Shown: in pieces, positions 44,196 through 56,301 of the stretch
How positions within the stretch are numbered: position 1 is the first letter of the stretch
Layout of the letters: each line of letters begins with the position of its first letter
Source of the DNA: Akebia trifoliata
Lineage: Eukaryota > Streptophyta > Magnoliopsida > Ranunculales > Lardizabalaceae
DNA length: 64,000 nucleotides
NCBI GenBank assembly: GCA_017979445.1
Contig: JADQWC010000526.1
Span: 496,001-560,000, forward strand
Direction: 5' to 3'
The notes under the pieces: model-generated
What the model was told of the DNA's origin: nothing
The model's input: only the letters and a program-made list of their open reading frames with translations
Database searches by the model: none
Translations under genes and position numbers: made by a program

Positions 44196-45497
44196 CAGTG
44201 GCATTGGGTCGTTTACGGACCAACGTGGACCATTGACAATCACACTAAATGGGCCATAACGATATGCCACATGGAAAAGAATTCGGAAGTCAGATTTAAT
44301 TTAACTCCCTTCAGTGCAGGATGCAAGTTTTAAGCCCTTCGTTTCCCTTGCGTGCACCGTGCACAGAAGGAAATGGCTGCTGCTGCCACCATGTAGATAA
44401 TGAGGGGGGATCCTCTGCAGTACCTTTTCTCTATAGTTCCCTGTAATGGACTTTAATTGGTTGAAATTTACTAGTAGAAAAGAAAATCTAACATCTCAAA
44501 TGTGTAAAGTTCATGTTGTAGATCAGATTTAAAAAGCAAAAAATTAAAAGAAATTTTTTTTTTAGTCGGATCAAAGCTTTGAAAATGAACGGTCCATGAC
44601 TATAGATTTTCCTTATTTCATGACATGGCACTCCTTTAACCGTCAAAATCCAGTCCACAGAACTGTAGGGAAAAGTACTACAGACGATCCACTGCCGTAG
44701 AAAATATTATTCTTAAAGTCTTTTTTAGGTTGTTGTGTGTGTGTGAAATTCACTTAGTAATTTGATCAAACACCTATTAAGTACTTAACTAAACACCTTA
44801 TATGCTACACCTTAAAAGATCTAATTTGATAATGACAATGAAGGGTAATTCAACTAATAATAGCAAATGTAAATAAGATAAATAACCACACAAAGAAGAA
44901 GATAAGAACACAATACGTATAACATGAGATTTTACGTGATTCACCCAAAGGCTACGTCCACAGTGGTATGAGCATTGGAGTTCGATTTCACTATGAAGAA
45001 AACGGGACAAATCGATAGAAGGACTCCCTTTATCACTTAAATTCATCTTTTTTTAGATCTCAATCTTCCCAAACCTCTCAACCTCTCATCTTTTGAGTTT
45101 CTTTCTTTCTTTACTTTCTTTTCTTAAAAAAATTTTAGATTTGAAATTAGACTTCTTACAACAAAAGAACAAAATTCTTTTTAGAAACACCACATAAGTG
45201 AACCACTTACATCAGTTACAAGTCTAATCCAAATTACCTTAAATCGACCCAATAATGCACACACTTGGATCAAGCCTACTTGATTTTTAAACCATACTTC
45301 AACAGTGTGTGCGCTGTACTTTAGCCCAAGTTGCTTTGCAATTGAATGTCTAAGCCCTACTTTTGAAGATTTTGGCAGAAGAAAAAACTATAAATTAGTT
45401 ACATACATTTCTCCCTCGATTCTAGTTTCTTTAAGAATCAAGAGCAAGTAAGGTGTCATGTTCCTAAAGAATAGGACGGTGTCTTAGGTGATACGTC
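44196..45497. other. Intergenic stretch, no gene
   Basis: No recognisable coding region on either strand. Minus-strand 44798-45046 is open but has no motif. TTCACCCAAAGGCTACGTCCA near 44939 is a motif common in plant retroelement leaders, too little to call. Confidence 0.4.
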
Positions 45498-45661
45498 CAT
45501 TGGGCTCCTATCAAGTCATTTTCTACATAGCACATAACCCAATGTGTTTAATCTCCAACCAAAATGTGCTGTGTAGGTTCATTGGACTCCTATCAAGTCA
45601 TTTTCTACATAGCACATAACCCAATGTGTTTAATCTCCAACCAAAATGTGCTGTGTAGATG
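45498..45661. repeat. Two 82-bp tandem units
   Basis: CATTGGGCTCCTATCAAGTC at 45498 recurs at 45580 as CATTGGACTCC..., and both units run on to AAAATGTGCTGTGTAG. One mismatch was noticed. Confidence 0.9.
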
Positions 45662-45844
45662 CTGTAAGTTGCAATAGGAATAAGACACCATTATGGATCA
45701 CCACTCTTTTGTTAAATAAGATTGCCTTCTTGTTCGATAAATTAACAACATTATTTTTTTCTTTGAAAGCCAAACATTAGTTTTTTTTTTTCATCAAAAA
45801 CTTTGTAATGTTTGAAGAATTTGTTTTAATTTAAGAAATTGAAG

Positions 45845-46117
45845 TGAAATAAGTAAAAGTTAGGGGTGCCAATAACAGCTCTCATGCATAATTGATAATT
45901 GAAAACCGAGTTCAATGCTTTCTCTCGTCCGAGACAAAACAGCATCTTTCAAGTAACTTAATTACATCCTCTCCTCCCACCCCTCAAATTACATCGCAGA
46001 CCCCCGCACTCTCTCTCTCCCTGCGAAACTCAAAACTCATCTAACCTTTTCTCATCTCTCCTCTCTGCATCTCTCCCATTCAGAGGAAACCGTAACCCAC
46101 AGGCGACCGCGAAACAG
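45845..46117 (+). promoter_or_regulatory. Promoter and non-coding first exon of the NLR pseudogene unit
   Basis: Block order matches 15626-15860: AAATAAGTAAAAGTTAGGGG, TTAATTACATCCTCTCCTCC and ATTACATCGCAGACCC. It is followed by a leader exon (CCCATTCAGAGGAAACCG to CGACCGCGAAACAG) with a GTGCGA donor at 46118. The next receptor coding sequence in this direction is the pseudogene at 53457, with a 5.5-kb Copia insertion between. The W-box pair of the intact gene is not kept. Confidence 0.6.
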
Positions 46118-46720
46118 GTGCGAACCCAAACTCTCTCTCTCTCTCATCCTCTCTCGCCAAATTTATCGGAGATTTTTACGAACTTTTGGAAAAAATCGGA
46201 GAATTTTGTGACTGTACACCGAACACTACTTCACAGATGCACACGTTATTGATCCGCAACGATATAGTTCGGACGGCTGAGATCGTGGTGCAGCTACTGG
46301 TGTGGAACTCTCAGAAACCTTTGTTTTGTCTCTCTACCGTCCCATGTTTATCGATTTTCTAATTAATTAATTAATTAAAAAAAAATTCGCTTTATTTTTG
46401 CTAAAATAGAGACCTAACTGTTGCATTTTTATTAAAATACTCAGAACTCCAAGGAACCTTACTTTATGAAGTTTGTTATTCACCAAACATTACTTTATCA
46501 AGTTTGTTATCCAGCAAACCTTGAAGTGGGGATCCACGGCATAAAATTCAAATTAATGCATTAATTTGTTACTTAACATACCTTGGAGTGGATCCTAACG
46601 GCATTAATTTGTGGAGTCCAAAAACACGATCTGATGCTACAAGGTTATAAAGGATAAAATTCTAAGAACTCTGAAAAGAAGAATTCGAAACAATAAGTTA
46701 GTTTTCACCGTTGAATTTTT

Positions 46721-46992
46721 TAATAAATCTTTGAATAGATTTAAACTTTTTATTAATTCAAAAGTTGTTGTACATGATGTTTTTATATTACATAATCTAT
46801 CTTGGGGTTCTTAGTTAAAAGGAATGAAAAATAAAAATGATCTTGTAGAGATCTCTAGAGATTTGAAGGGATCTGTACAAGATATACAAACTGTACAGAT
46901 CTGTACAAGATATACAAACTGTACGGATCTGTAGAGATAAGATATATTGTACAGATCTGTAGAGGTAACATATACATGGTAACTTCCTAATA
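46721..46992 (-). repeat. Copia 3' LTR (272 bp)
   Basis: On the minus strand it runs from TATTAGGAAGTTACCATG to AAAGATTTATTA. It is 74 bp longer than the 5' LTR, largely because ACAGATCTGTACAAGATATA-type units are repeated near 46870-46940. An LTR length difference of this kind reflects changes after insertion. Confidence 0.85.
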
Positions 46993-47008
46993 CTCCCCCT
47001 CAAGTTGG
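46993..47008 (-). other. Copia polypurine tract
   Basis: The minus strand reads CCAACTTGAGGGGGAG directly before the LTR start TATTAGG. This is the plus-strand priming site of many plant Copia elements. Confidence 0.8.
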
Positions 47009-47079
47009 AAGGTGAATATTATGAACACCCAACTTGCGAGTCAACTCATAGAAATGGGAACTACCAAGTGGTTTGGTGA

Positions 47080-47452
47080 TAGGAGCGGAGTCAGGATTTT
47101 CTTGTAGTGGGGGCAAACTATGGTTAGTTGTATAGTTGAAGAACTTGAAGATGATTGGATTTAGGGAGAAATTCAGAGGTATTTTTATTAGAAATTGAAG
47201 AAAAGGATATTTAGATCATTTTCAATTGGTATATGAGAAGGCCCGGTCAAGAGGCAATGTCATCAACAAAAATTTGAAGGGGAGGGGGGAGGGGGGAGGG
47301 AATTGGAGGGAGGTGAGGGTGTGGGGGGAAATATGGAGAGAGGTGAGGGAGTAGGGAAAAATGGGGGCATGTAATTAGTTGAAAATATAGGGGTGTCTCA
47401 AAGTTTTGTGGGGGCAATTGGCCCCACCAGTTCCTTACTAGCTTCGCCCTTG
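47080..47452. mobile_element. hAT-type MITE nested in the Copia element
   Basis: Direct TTTGGTGA copies at 47072-47079 and 47453-47460 flank it. Ends are TAGGAGCGGAGTCAGGATTT and CTAGCTTCGCCCTTG, an imperfect inverted repeat, related to the element at 38028. The middle is strikingly G/A-rich (47278-47350). The 8-bp duplication fits hAT. It inserted after the Copia element. Confidence 0.87.
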
Positions 47453-47460
47453 TTTGGTGA

Positions 47461-47797
47461 AGATGTCAGCAGGCTGGAGTGTAGATGAAATGTGAGTAGT
47501 TCGAATGACTTGTTTTGAAGCTCTCATGAATGACATGACAATCGATCTCAATGTGTTTGGTATGTTCGTGGAAGATTGGATTAACCATGATGTGTAATGC
47601 AGCCTTGTTATCACAAAATCAGGGGATCGGTTCGAGGTGAGAAATATTGAAATCACATTAGCCATTGCACGATATTCTGCTTCAGCTGAAGATCGAGAGA
47701 TCGTGTTCTGTTTCTTGGACTTCCAAGAAATGGGCGATTTTCCAAGCATGATGCAATAACGAGTAATTAGTGAGGAGAAATTTTCCAACTTCCCCAA
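47461..47797 (-). pseudogene. Copia RNase H region
   Basis: The minus frame carries [20 protein letters not shown], the hallmark of Copia RNase H, with the catalytic-region AEAEYRA. Before and after it the frame is shifted. ADIFTKQG, the usual end of the Copia polyprotein, appears close to the hAT insertion. Confidence 0.85.
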
Positions 47798-47949
47798 TCA
47801 GAATCACAAAAGACACGCAATTGAAGAGAGCTGGTAGACAATAAGAGAATGCCTGGACCTGAAGATTGTTTAAGATAATGAAGCAAACGATGAGCAGTGT
47901 CAAGGTGTGGTTGTCTTGGTTGAGCAATGAATCTGCTTAGGAGTTGAAC

Positions 47950-49000
47950 ATAAAAGGCAATGTCAGGTCAGGTGAAAGTAAGGTAAAGCAAACGACCAAT
48001 GAGATGACGATAGCTGGAAGGATTTGGCAAAAGTTCACCAACCTTTTTTGTGAGGTTAAGATTGTTGTTCCATGGGACAAGTAACCGGCCGTGAAGTAAG
48101 AAAGCCAGTGGCTTCTAAAATTTCAAGTGCATACTAGCTTTGAGACAAATAAATACCACTCTTAGAACGAGCCACTTCTAGTCCCAAAAAATACTTAAGA
48201 TGGCCAAAATCCTTCAATTTAAAAATAATTATGAAGAAAGGTTTTGAAGGTAGTGATGGTGGAAAGATCATTGCCTGTGACAATGATGTCATCCACATAA
48301 ACAATCACAACAGTGAATGTAGAACTATAAGATCGAATAAAAAGGGAGTAGTTAGCCTGGGATTGAAGAAAATCTGCATCAAGCAAAGTAGCTAAAATTG
48401 TGGTGAACCATTGGCGAGAAGCTTGCTTTAACCATACAACGACTTGTTCAATTTGTATACACGAGTCTCCCCCTTTTGAGCAAAACTAGGAGGAAGTTGC
48501 ATATAAACTCCCTCCTCTTAGTCTCCATGCAAAAGAGCATTGTTGACATCCAATTGATGTAGATGCCAGTGTTTAATCGTAGAAATAGCCAATAGGACAC
48601 CTACAATTGTTAGTTTGACAACATGAGCAAAAGTGTCGTCATAGTCTAAACCCTCTTGTTGGCTATATCCTTTAGCAACCAAGAGGGCTTTGTACCTTTC
48701 AATGGAACCATCAAAATTGAACTTCATCTTGTAGACCCATTACAACCAATGGGCTGCTTATTGGGAGGAAGAGGAGTGAAAGTGTAAGTAGTGTTGGTCT
48801 CAAGAGCACCAATCTCATTAGCCAGAGCCTCACACCATTTAGGATTAGTGACAGCATGTCAAAAGGATTTAGGTTCTGTAATGGATGAGATGGCTACAGA
48901 AAATGCATGATAAGCAGGAGATAAACGATAATAAGAAAGAAAATGTGATAAAGGGTAAGGAGTGCTTACTGATATTTTGGACATTGATGGATGAGACGAG
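47950..49000 (-). pseudogene. Copia reverse transcriptase region
   Basis: The open part 48727-48518 reads [20 protein letters not shown], then [15 protein letters not shown], the conserved RVT_2 start. Further on, minus 48299-48288 encodes the catalytic YVDD box, preceded by VIV and followed by IIVTGN. Several frameshifts separate these parts. It is an inactive retroelement enzyme. Confidence 0.85.
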
Positions 49001-49249
49001 AGGTGGCTCGGCCAAACCACAATGATAGTTCATGAGATATGTGGGGGGTTTCGATGTGCGATGGAACGTCATGGTGTGGGTGCAGCGGTGTTAGTTAGAT
49101 CGCCTGGGGGATTGGAAGATGTGGAGGGGTTAGAATTAGATGTACTAAAAATAGGCTCGATAGGATCTACAATACGGAGAGGAAAAACGGTAGAAGAAGG
49201 GGAATGATAATGTGGATGTTGGAATGAAAAGATAGCCTCATGGAAAATG

Positions 49250-50150
49250 ACATCAAGAGATGCAAAAATGGATTGGGTCTGTAGATCATATACTTTGTAA
49301 CCTTTTTGACCATATGTGTACCCTATGAAAATGCAGTGTTTTGCATGTGGATCAAATTTGGTTCATGCAAGAGCATGTGTGGAGGCATAGCAAAGGCAAT
49401 CGAAAACTCGGAAATGAGAGTAAGACGGTTTGGCATTAAACAATTTTTCATAAGGGGTTTGGCCTGAAAAGAGAGCGGTGGGAGTACGATTAATTAAATA
49501 TACTGCAGTTAGGTAAGTTGGCTTACCTATAATTTAATAGGTAAGTTGGCTTGAAAACGTAAGGCTTGAGAAACATTAAGAAGATGTCGATGTTTGCGCT
49601 TCACCACTTCATTTTATTGTGGGTTGCAACACAACTATGTTGAAGGATAATACCCCATTCATGAAAAAAAAGATGTCATTTTGAATTCTAGTCCATTGTC
49701 AGTCCGAATCTGTTTTGCCCATTTATCAAATTGGTTGGCAATCTATTTAATGAAGGATTGCAAAAGAAATTGAGTTTCAGATTTGTGGGTCATTAGATAA
49801 ACCCATGTTGTTCGGGTAAAGTAATCAACAATGGTAAGAAAAAAACGTGCCCCCATGAGGGATACTGTATGATGAGGACCTCATATGTCACAATGGATTA
49901 AATCAAAAGTAGTTGTAGTAATAGAGCTTAGTGAAAATGGTAAGCGGGTTTGTTTAGCAAGTGGACAAATATAACAATGATCAAAGTCCGCAATACATAT
50001 ACCAGAAATATCATGTGATAGAAAAATTTAGGCTCTTATTAGATAAATGGCCTAAATGAAAATGCCAAAGATCAGTGGGAGATGTATAACCAACTGAAAC
50101 TACAGAAGTAATAGGACCCGAGAATTTGTATAGGCCGTCCTGCTCTCTAC
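49250..50150 (-). pseudogene. Copia integrase region
   Basis: The minus strand near 49975-49920 gives CYICPLAKQTRLPFSLS, typical of the GAG_pre-integrase zinc region. Near 49905-49880 DLIHCDI-stop-GPH marks the integrase core start with a TGA in place of the conserved tryptophan. Farther along, near 49340, the strand carries the C-terminal integrase-type sequence. Confidence 0.75.
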
Positions 50151-50162
50151 TTGCTCCAATCG

Positions 50163-50531
50163 TCATTCTCGAGGAAAGATCCTAAATGATACAAGAATTG
50201 AGGAAAAAATTAGTGAGCAGTTTGATGCACGGGCAAGCTTGCTAACTGAAATGAAGTTGAAGTTAAAAGAAGGCGCACAAAGAACATCACAAAGAATCAA
50301 TATAAGGGTTAATGCAACTATGCCAATGCGTGTAACTGAGGCATAGTGTCCATCAGGAAGTTTAACAGTAGAGGACCCAATGGAAGTAATGCTAGTAAGA
50401 AAAGATGTGGAGCTAATCATGTGATCTGTGGCACCACTATCAACGATCCACGATATATGGCATGAGGAGAGGCTTAGAGATATACCTGATAGGGTAGTTG
50501 TTGGATGGTTGCTACCTGCCTGATTCGCCAA
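50163..50531 (-). pseudogene. Copia protease region
   Basis: WIVDSGATDHMISSTSF contains the retroviral-type aspartic protease motif DSGA. It is followed by VKLPDGHYASV and NFISVSKL, the standard Copia context. Confidence 0.85.
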
Positions 50532-50642
50532 AGCTTATGGCTTATTGAGTAAGGCTAGTAATTGGCGACATTGTTCAGCTGCGAAAGGAAGGGCAGTGGA
50601 AGATGAATCTGGGCTCATTCCATGAGTAGTTGTGGTTGCTAC

Positions 50643-51517
50643 CTAGTTCACTATGCTCTGTGGAGTTACTTTGTGAAGCCAATGACCCGGAGGATAACCA
50701 TGAAGAGCATAGCATTTATCAATTGTATGACCGACCCAACCACAGTGGTGGCATGTTGGTTTCTCATATCTTCCTCCTTTGCCACTTTTTGTGTGGAAAC
50801 TATGAGAATCATGAGTGTCTCGACTTGAGCTTTTGTTGTAAGTCATCTTAGCTGCTAAAGCTACTGGTTCAGAATTCTGTTGGTAGTGAGTCATCTTGGC
50901 TGCCAAAGCTGCTGGTTTAGAAATTTGCGAACCTGTGGTGAAGACATGACGTTTCCTCTCTTCTTGTAAAATAAGAGACAGAACTTTATTAATGGAGGTT
51001 AATGGATCCATTGGTAAAATTTGTCCACAAACAGCACTAAAGGATTCATTTAAACCCATTAAAAACTGCATTATTTTATCACGCTATTGGTACTCAACTG
51101 AGACTTTCGATGGTCCACAAGTACAGTTAGGAAGAGGATTTAAACCATAGAATCCATCCCAATATCCCTTTAAAAGTAGCTAGTCACTGATGTTTGTTCT
51201 TGGCGAAGAAAAATAATGTCTCTTTGTAATTGAAAAAGACAAGGTGCATTAATTTGGGAGAATCTTTCCTTAAGATCATTCCATACCTCATGTGTAGTCT
51301 CAACGTAGATTACGCTAGATGCTAGTTCCTTAGAGTTAGAGTTGAGGATCCAAGAATTGATCATATTGTTGCAGCACGTCCATTGAAGAAGGTTAGGATC
51401 ATTATGATCAATTGACTTGGTAACGGAGCCATTAATAAATCCAAGTTTGTTTTTAGTGCTGAGATGCTTCATATTATGATGCATGAGATACATTGTATCA
51501 TTGTCAATGTATCTCAT
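50643..51517 (-). pseudogene. Copia gag region with zinc knuckle
   Basis: Two open pieces are seen. 51517-51170 contains WTCCNNMINSWILNS and EVWNDLKERFSQ (UBN2-type gag). 51071-50643 contains MQFLMGLNESFSAV and a zinc knuckle, CHHCGWVGHTIDKCY (C-x2-C-x4-H-x4-C). A frameshift near 51100 separates them. Confidence 0.85.
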
Positions 51518-52036
51518 AATAAAAGAAGGGTTGAGGTGGTGATTGAGAATAAAATATTTAGTAATATCTATTAGGATATTCTAAATTAGGAATTATAGAT
51601 AATTAGTATATCTATATCAGGTTAGTTTCTTATTTCTTGGTTGATGTAATCTCTATAAATACCCTAATAGGGTTCATGTAATATTCATTCAAGAATTCTC
51701 AATAAATTCAGATTTCTACTGAGAGCCATCACCGTTTCTTTACTCCAGATAGAATAATTTTCGCTGGTTAATGGTTTAGAAACAATTATAGTGTCGGGGT
51801 TGTCACTATGGTGCGTCTAAAATGGATGATTCCAGTCCTCAGTTGTGTTTGAAGGGCTAAAAGCATTCCTCAGGGTCATCATTTTAAGAGCAATGGACAG
51901 AAGATACTTCAAAAAGTGATTGAGAAGGCAATCACAAGCATCGATGGAATGATCAATGAAGAAATCGCAGACACTTAATTAATTGGTGAATGCTAAGAAT
52001 CTGTTTTCCTATGTCTAGGAATTCTAGAGCATGGCT

Positions 52037-52048
52037 GCTCTGATACCA
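52037..52048 (-). other. Copia primer-binding site
   Basis: The minus strand reads TGGTATCAGAGC, an exact match to the initiator-methionine tRNA-complementary site of plant Copia elements, touching the inner edge of the 5' LTR. Confidence 0.9.
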
Positions 52049-52246
52049 TAATAAATCTTTGAATAGATTTTAACTTATTAATTCAAAAGCTGTTGTACAT
52101 GATGTCTTTATATAGATTGCATAATGTATCTTGGGGATCTTAGCAAAAAGGAATGAAAAATAAAAAATGATCTTCTAGAGATCTGTACAAGATATACAAG
52201 CTGTACAGATCTGTAGAGGTAAGACATACATGGTAACTTACTAATA
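52049..52246 (-). repeat. Copia 5' LTR (198 bp)
   Basis: It starts TATTAGTAAGTTACCATG and ends AAAGATTTATTA on the minus strand, like the 3' LTR. Several base differences and the length difference between the LTRs indicate that the insertion is not recent. Confidence 0.87.
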
Positions 52247-52569
52247 ATTTTATATTTAAATTTGGGAGTTTGGTAGCCATCTATTTTCAACACCTTTGAT
52301 CAAGTTCAAAAAGGAATTTTTTTTTTTTGAATTTTTTTCTTTTGATGTTATTTTTTCATGAAATCTAGAAGTATGTGTGTTGGATTGCCAATTTAATAAT
52401 CTATGTGGGCCCAAAGACCTTTAGTAGGATTTGAAATCTTACTAAGTTTGTCATGCTAGCATGATTCATAAAGTAAATGTTTGTTGCCTGTTGAGTAGCA
52501 AACTTGATAAAGTAAGGGAGCTTTTGTAATAAAATTGCAACAGATAGGTTTGCTTGGCAAATCTTTCTA

Positions 52570-52946
52570 GGGGGGCGTTCAATGGCAAACTTTTTAGCAA
52601 ACTTTTTGGCAAAACATTTTTCAAAACATGAGTTAGAGGTTTTGGAATGGGCTGGTTTTTGGTGAGGATGATCTCTACGGTGAGGAGATCATCCTCACCA
52701 AAAATCAGCTCATTCCAAAACTTCTAACCCATGTTTACAAGCTGAAAAATCGTGGACCGTCCATTTTTGTAAACTGTTTTTGATGGGGTTAGAAGTTTTG
52801 GAATTGGCTGATTTTGGGTGATGATGATCTCCTCACCGTAGAGATCATCCTCACCAAAAATCAACCCATTCCAAAACCTCTAACTCATGTTTTGAAAAAT
52901 GTTTTGCCAAAAAGTTTGCTAAAAAGTTTGCCCTTGAACGCTACCC
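52570..52946. mobile_element. Foldback Mutator-like MITE with 9-bp target duplication
   Basis: Direct ATCTTTCTA copies flank it (52561-52569 and 52947-52955). The ends pair as inverted repeats of roughly 150 bp: GCGTTCAATGGCAAACTTTT against the reversed right end GCGTTCAAGGGCAAACTTTT, continuing through CATGAGTTAGAGGTTTTGGA. A second inner inverted repeat (GGTGAGGATGATCTCTACGG) lies within each arm. The 377-bp element would fold into one long hairpin when transcribed. It is non-coding. Confidence 0.92.
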
Positions 52947-52964
52947 ATCTTTCTAATATATATA

Positions 52965-53165
52965 TATATTTATCACTAAGCTGGGTTTTTTAGGGAACCC
53001 TCCCTTTTTATTAATCATCCACGGATATAATTACATGTTACATTGGCTAGAATGATTCTCATGAACTCTTAAGGAAGGACATCTTCCTCCTCAATTACAA
53101 AAAAGAAAAAATTATCCCTGGCTACTAATCGAGCCAAGAAATCTGCTGCCCTATTAGTCTCTAAA
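52965..53165 (-). mobile_element. LINE 3' end, 5'-truncated
   Basis: The minus strand carries RAADFLARLVAR (RNase H end), a spacer with AATTGAGGAGGAAGATGTCC, and a GGAGGGTTCCCTAAAAAACC / CCCAGCTTAGTGATAAAT tail. This resembles the LINE at 1-1861. It is very short and inactive. Confidence 0.65.
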
Positions 53166-53456
53166 ATATATTGTAGATCATCAATGATGAGAGAGAAATT
53201 GAGAAAAGATATGAAGCATACATACATACAATGAGTACAACAGCTTCTAATCGTGATTCCTAATATATTGTCTTATCCTTAATTATAATCTAAAATCATA
53301 AAATTACCAATAAGGCAAGTGGGCTACTCTTAAATCATAGGTCTAACATCTTCATTTATAAAACCTTTTCCTTTATGCACTCTTGTGCTTATGCATACTG
53401 TTGTGTTAAACTTTACACTTGTATTGTTGAATTCCACAGAGAAATTTTACTTGAAA

Positions 53457-56060
53457 ATGGTGGACGCCGTTGTTAGTGCTCTAATAGAAAAATTGCTTGA
53501 AGGTCTCTTAAATGAATGTTGTCAAGTGCTTGAATTCCACATACAGTTCAGGAAATTGCAAAAGGAGCTTCCTCACATGCAAAACTTCCTCGAAGTTGCA
53601 AATAGCGTGATGATAAATGATTGAAATGGACTTCTAAAGACTGTTGCAAGGGATCTAACAAAATTACTATATGAAGCAGAGGATATTATAGGAGATTGTG
53701 AGTTGTTTCTAAGACGACAACAAAGAAGAAGACGAGAATACAAGTTCATGTGTTGCTTCTCTCTTTCATTATTGAAACATCGTTATCAAATGGGAAAGAG
53801 ATTGAGTGAAATAAATCAAGAAATAGGAGATCTTAGAGAGAGGATGAAAACTTACCTGCCTTCAACTGTTAGTCTTCTGAGTGATGAACGTGCTGGTACT
53901 AGTTGACCGACAAGATATCCAATCCTAGTGAATGAAGTTGAAATAGTAGGCCTAGAAGATGATGTGAAGAAAATTAAACAGTGGGTCATGGATGCACGTG
54001 GACCCTTGAGGGTCATTGGGATTGTGGGGATGGGTGGAATAGGGAAAACAACCCTTGTTCAAAAGATAATGAATGATCATCAAGTGAAGGATTCCTTCGA
54101 ACGTGTCTTGCTTGCGACAGTTCCCCAGACCTTCACATATGATAAATTAATAAAAAATCTTTCGAAAATTGAATGTGGACAAGAAGTTATCTGACATTGA
54201 TGCCAGTGGTCTATTGGAAGAACTATGTAACCAGTTGGATGGGAAGAGGTATTTGATTATCTTGGATGACGTCTGCAAAATAGATGAAGAAGGGTCATTG
54301 TGGGAGAGTTTGAAGTCCACTTTGTCTCATACAAACAAGGGTGGTTGTGTTATTGTTACGACAAGGAATGAGGTGGTGGCGTGATCAATGGGAGCCATTG
54401 AGAACCACATACATCGGCCAAAAATTCTTTCCAATGGAGATGATTGGTCATTATTCACCAAAATAGTATTTGCCAACAATGGAGGTCAATGTCCAAATAA
54501 AAAAATAGAGCACATCGGCAGGGAGATAGTTGCTAAATGTAAAGGGCTCCCATTGGCAATCAAGGTCATGGGAGGGGTGATGTTAGAGAAAGGAGATTAT
54601 TTACATGAGTGGAAGCGAATATCTATGCATCTAAAGCAAAACTTGGCAATCCAAGATGACCTGATTTTCTCTCCACTGCGGTTAAGTTACGAAGAGCTTC
54701 CTAAACATTTGAAGCCTTGTATGTTGTATTTTGCAGCATTCCCAGAAGATTATATGATAGTTCCTTTAGAACTAGTTTTGTCGTGGACTGGTGAGGGATT
54801 TGTTCGTCAAAGGGATGGACGGACTGCAGAGGAAATTGAATTAGAATACCTTGATGAATTAATTGGTTGTAGTCTAATCTTAGGTGTAGAGAAGGACATG
54901 TTTGAGAAAAGTTTTTCAAAATGTAGATGCATGATCTAGTACGCGACATGATTATAAAGATTGCCAAGGAAGAAATTTTTTTCAGATTTGATGATGGGGG
55001 CATGCTAGCTTGTACAGATAGATCACGTCGGCTGCACATTGAGAATTCAAAGATGGATCAAATTTACTCCCAATTGTTGCGGACAATGATCGGGTTGGAT
55101 TTAGACGAAGAGGAGTTTGCCTTAAATGTTGGACCCAAATTACCCCAACTAAAATGGTTGAGGGTTTTACGCATTGATTGCACTCATTTTAAAACTTCAG
55201 AAAATGTCCTTTCCAAGATGAATTGGTGGAGTGGGATAGGATAATTGTCACATCTTACTTGTCTCATAATAATATGCTCTTGTTTGGAGGAACTCCCTGA
55301 TTCCATAGAAAATCTTCAAAAGCTTCAAGTTCTGGCTCTAGTTGGTTGTTATTATTTAAAAAGACTTCCTCAACAGGTGACGAGTTTGGAGAAACTAACC
55401 TCATTGTCTTTAGTTCAATGTGAACAAATAGAGTATCTACCCAGAGAGGTTGGAAATCTAGCTAACCTTGAAGAACTTTGGAGGTTTAGGCTTGCAAATT
55501 CCAATGTTGAAGATGGGTGTCACCTTTCTGACTTGAAAACGTTGACACTACTCAAAGAACTCCAGATTATCATAGATTCAGAAGATCATTTAAAAGAAGA
55601 GGAGTTTAAAGTCTTATCTGAGCTCAAATAACTGGAGTTTTTAATGGTAGAATTCAAAGATGGGATAAGTGAGCAAATCATAGGGAAAGTTGATTATGAG
55701 ATTCCTCCTCTTTAGAAGCTTCAGGAACTACGATTCATAGAGTATCCAGGAGAAATGACACCAGCATGGATCAATCCAACTACTCTTCCAAATTTACAAC
55801 GACTTAATATCGACTTAGGAAACATTACTGGGATGAGTACAAACTTCTTTGGGAATGAAAACTTGGTTTGGGAATTAGAGAACTTAATCTTGCGTTATCT
55901 ACCAAACTTGGAGGTAGATTGGCTTAGGATGAAAAGGGCAATGCCATTCCTAAGACAGCTCTCTGTTAATAATTGTTACAAACTCACGTTACCTCCTTGG
56001 AGCTATGATGACAGCACTTGGACGAAAGGAGCAATGAAGACAGAAATTAGAGAGCTTTAA
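53457..56060 (+). pseudogene. NLR pseudogene, sister of the receptor at 16148
   Basis: It starts MVDAVVSALIEKLLEGLL and follows the intact NLR along its whole length: LYEAEDII coiled coil, P-loop GMGGIGKTT (about 54030), LIILDDV, VIVTTRNEV, GLPLA, HDLVRDMI, and LRRs with LPDSIENLQKL. Damage: TGA 53622-53624, TGA 53904-53906, frameshift near 54165-54190, TGA 54382-54384, frameshift near 54927, TAA 55242-55244, TAA 55629-55631 and a TAG near 55713. The C-terminal acidic tail of the intact gene is replaced by KTEIREL. It cannot encode a complete receptor, although several long pieces stay open, which suggests fairly recent loss. Confidence 0.92.
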
Positions 56061-56265
56061 TTGGCACAAGTGAAGCAGGACGACTGGGCAATGCCATTCT
56101 CTGTAATAATTGTTACGAACTCACGTTCAGAATTGCCCTGCTCTCTTACTGTTTATTGTTGTGTTAGTTTTTTTTCTTTGTTTGCTTGTTGTAATGTGAA
56201 TCTTGTAATGTATTATCCCCATGTCCATCTTTTTTCAATCTTATTTACATGTGATTGTGTTATTG

Positions 56266-56301
<36 letters not shown>

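Larger units (their letters stand above)
46721..52246 (-). mobile_element. Full-length but decayed Copia LTR retrotransposon
   Basis: The minus-strand element is bounded by two related LTRs. Order on that strand is 5' LTR (52246-52049), primer-binding site, gag, protease, integrase, reverse transcriptase, RNase H, polypurine tract, 3' LTR (46992-46721), which is the Copia order. Frames are broken by several stops. A 373-bp hAT element has inserted near its 3' end. Flanks read TTTTT (46716-46720) and ATTTT (52247-52251), compatible with an AT-rich 5-bp target duplication. It interrupts sequence that is continuous at 21655-22090. Confidence 0.9.

Noticed and set aside
47278..47350. Very G-rich run that could form quadruplexes
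   Set aside because: It lies inside a small hAT element, and no regulatory context supports a function.
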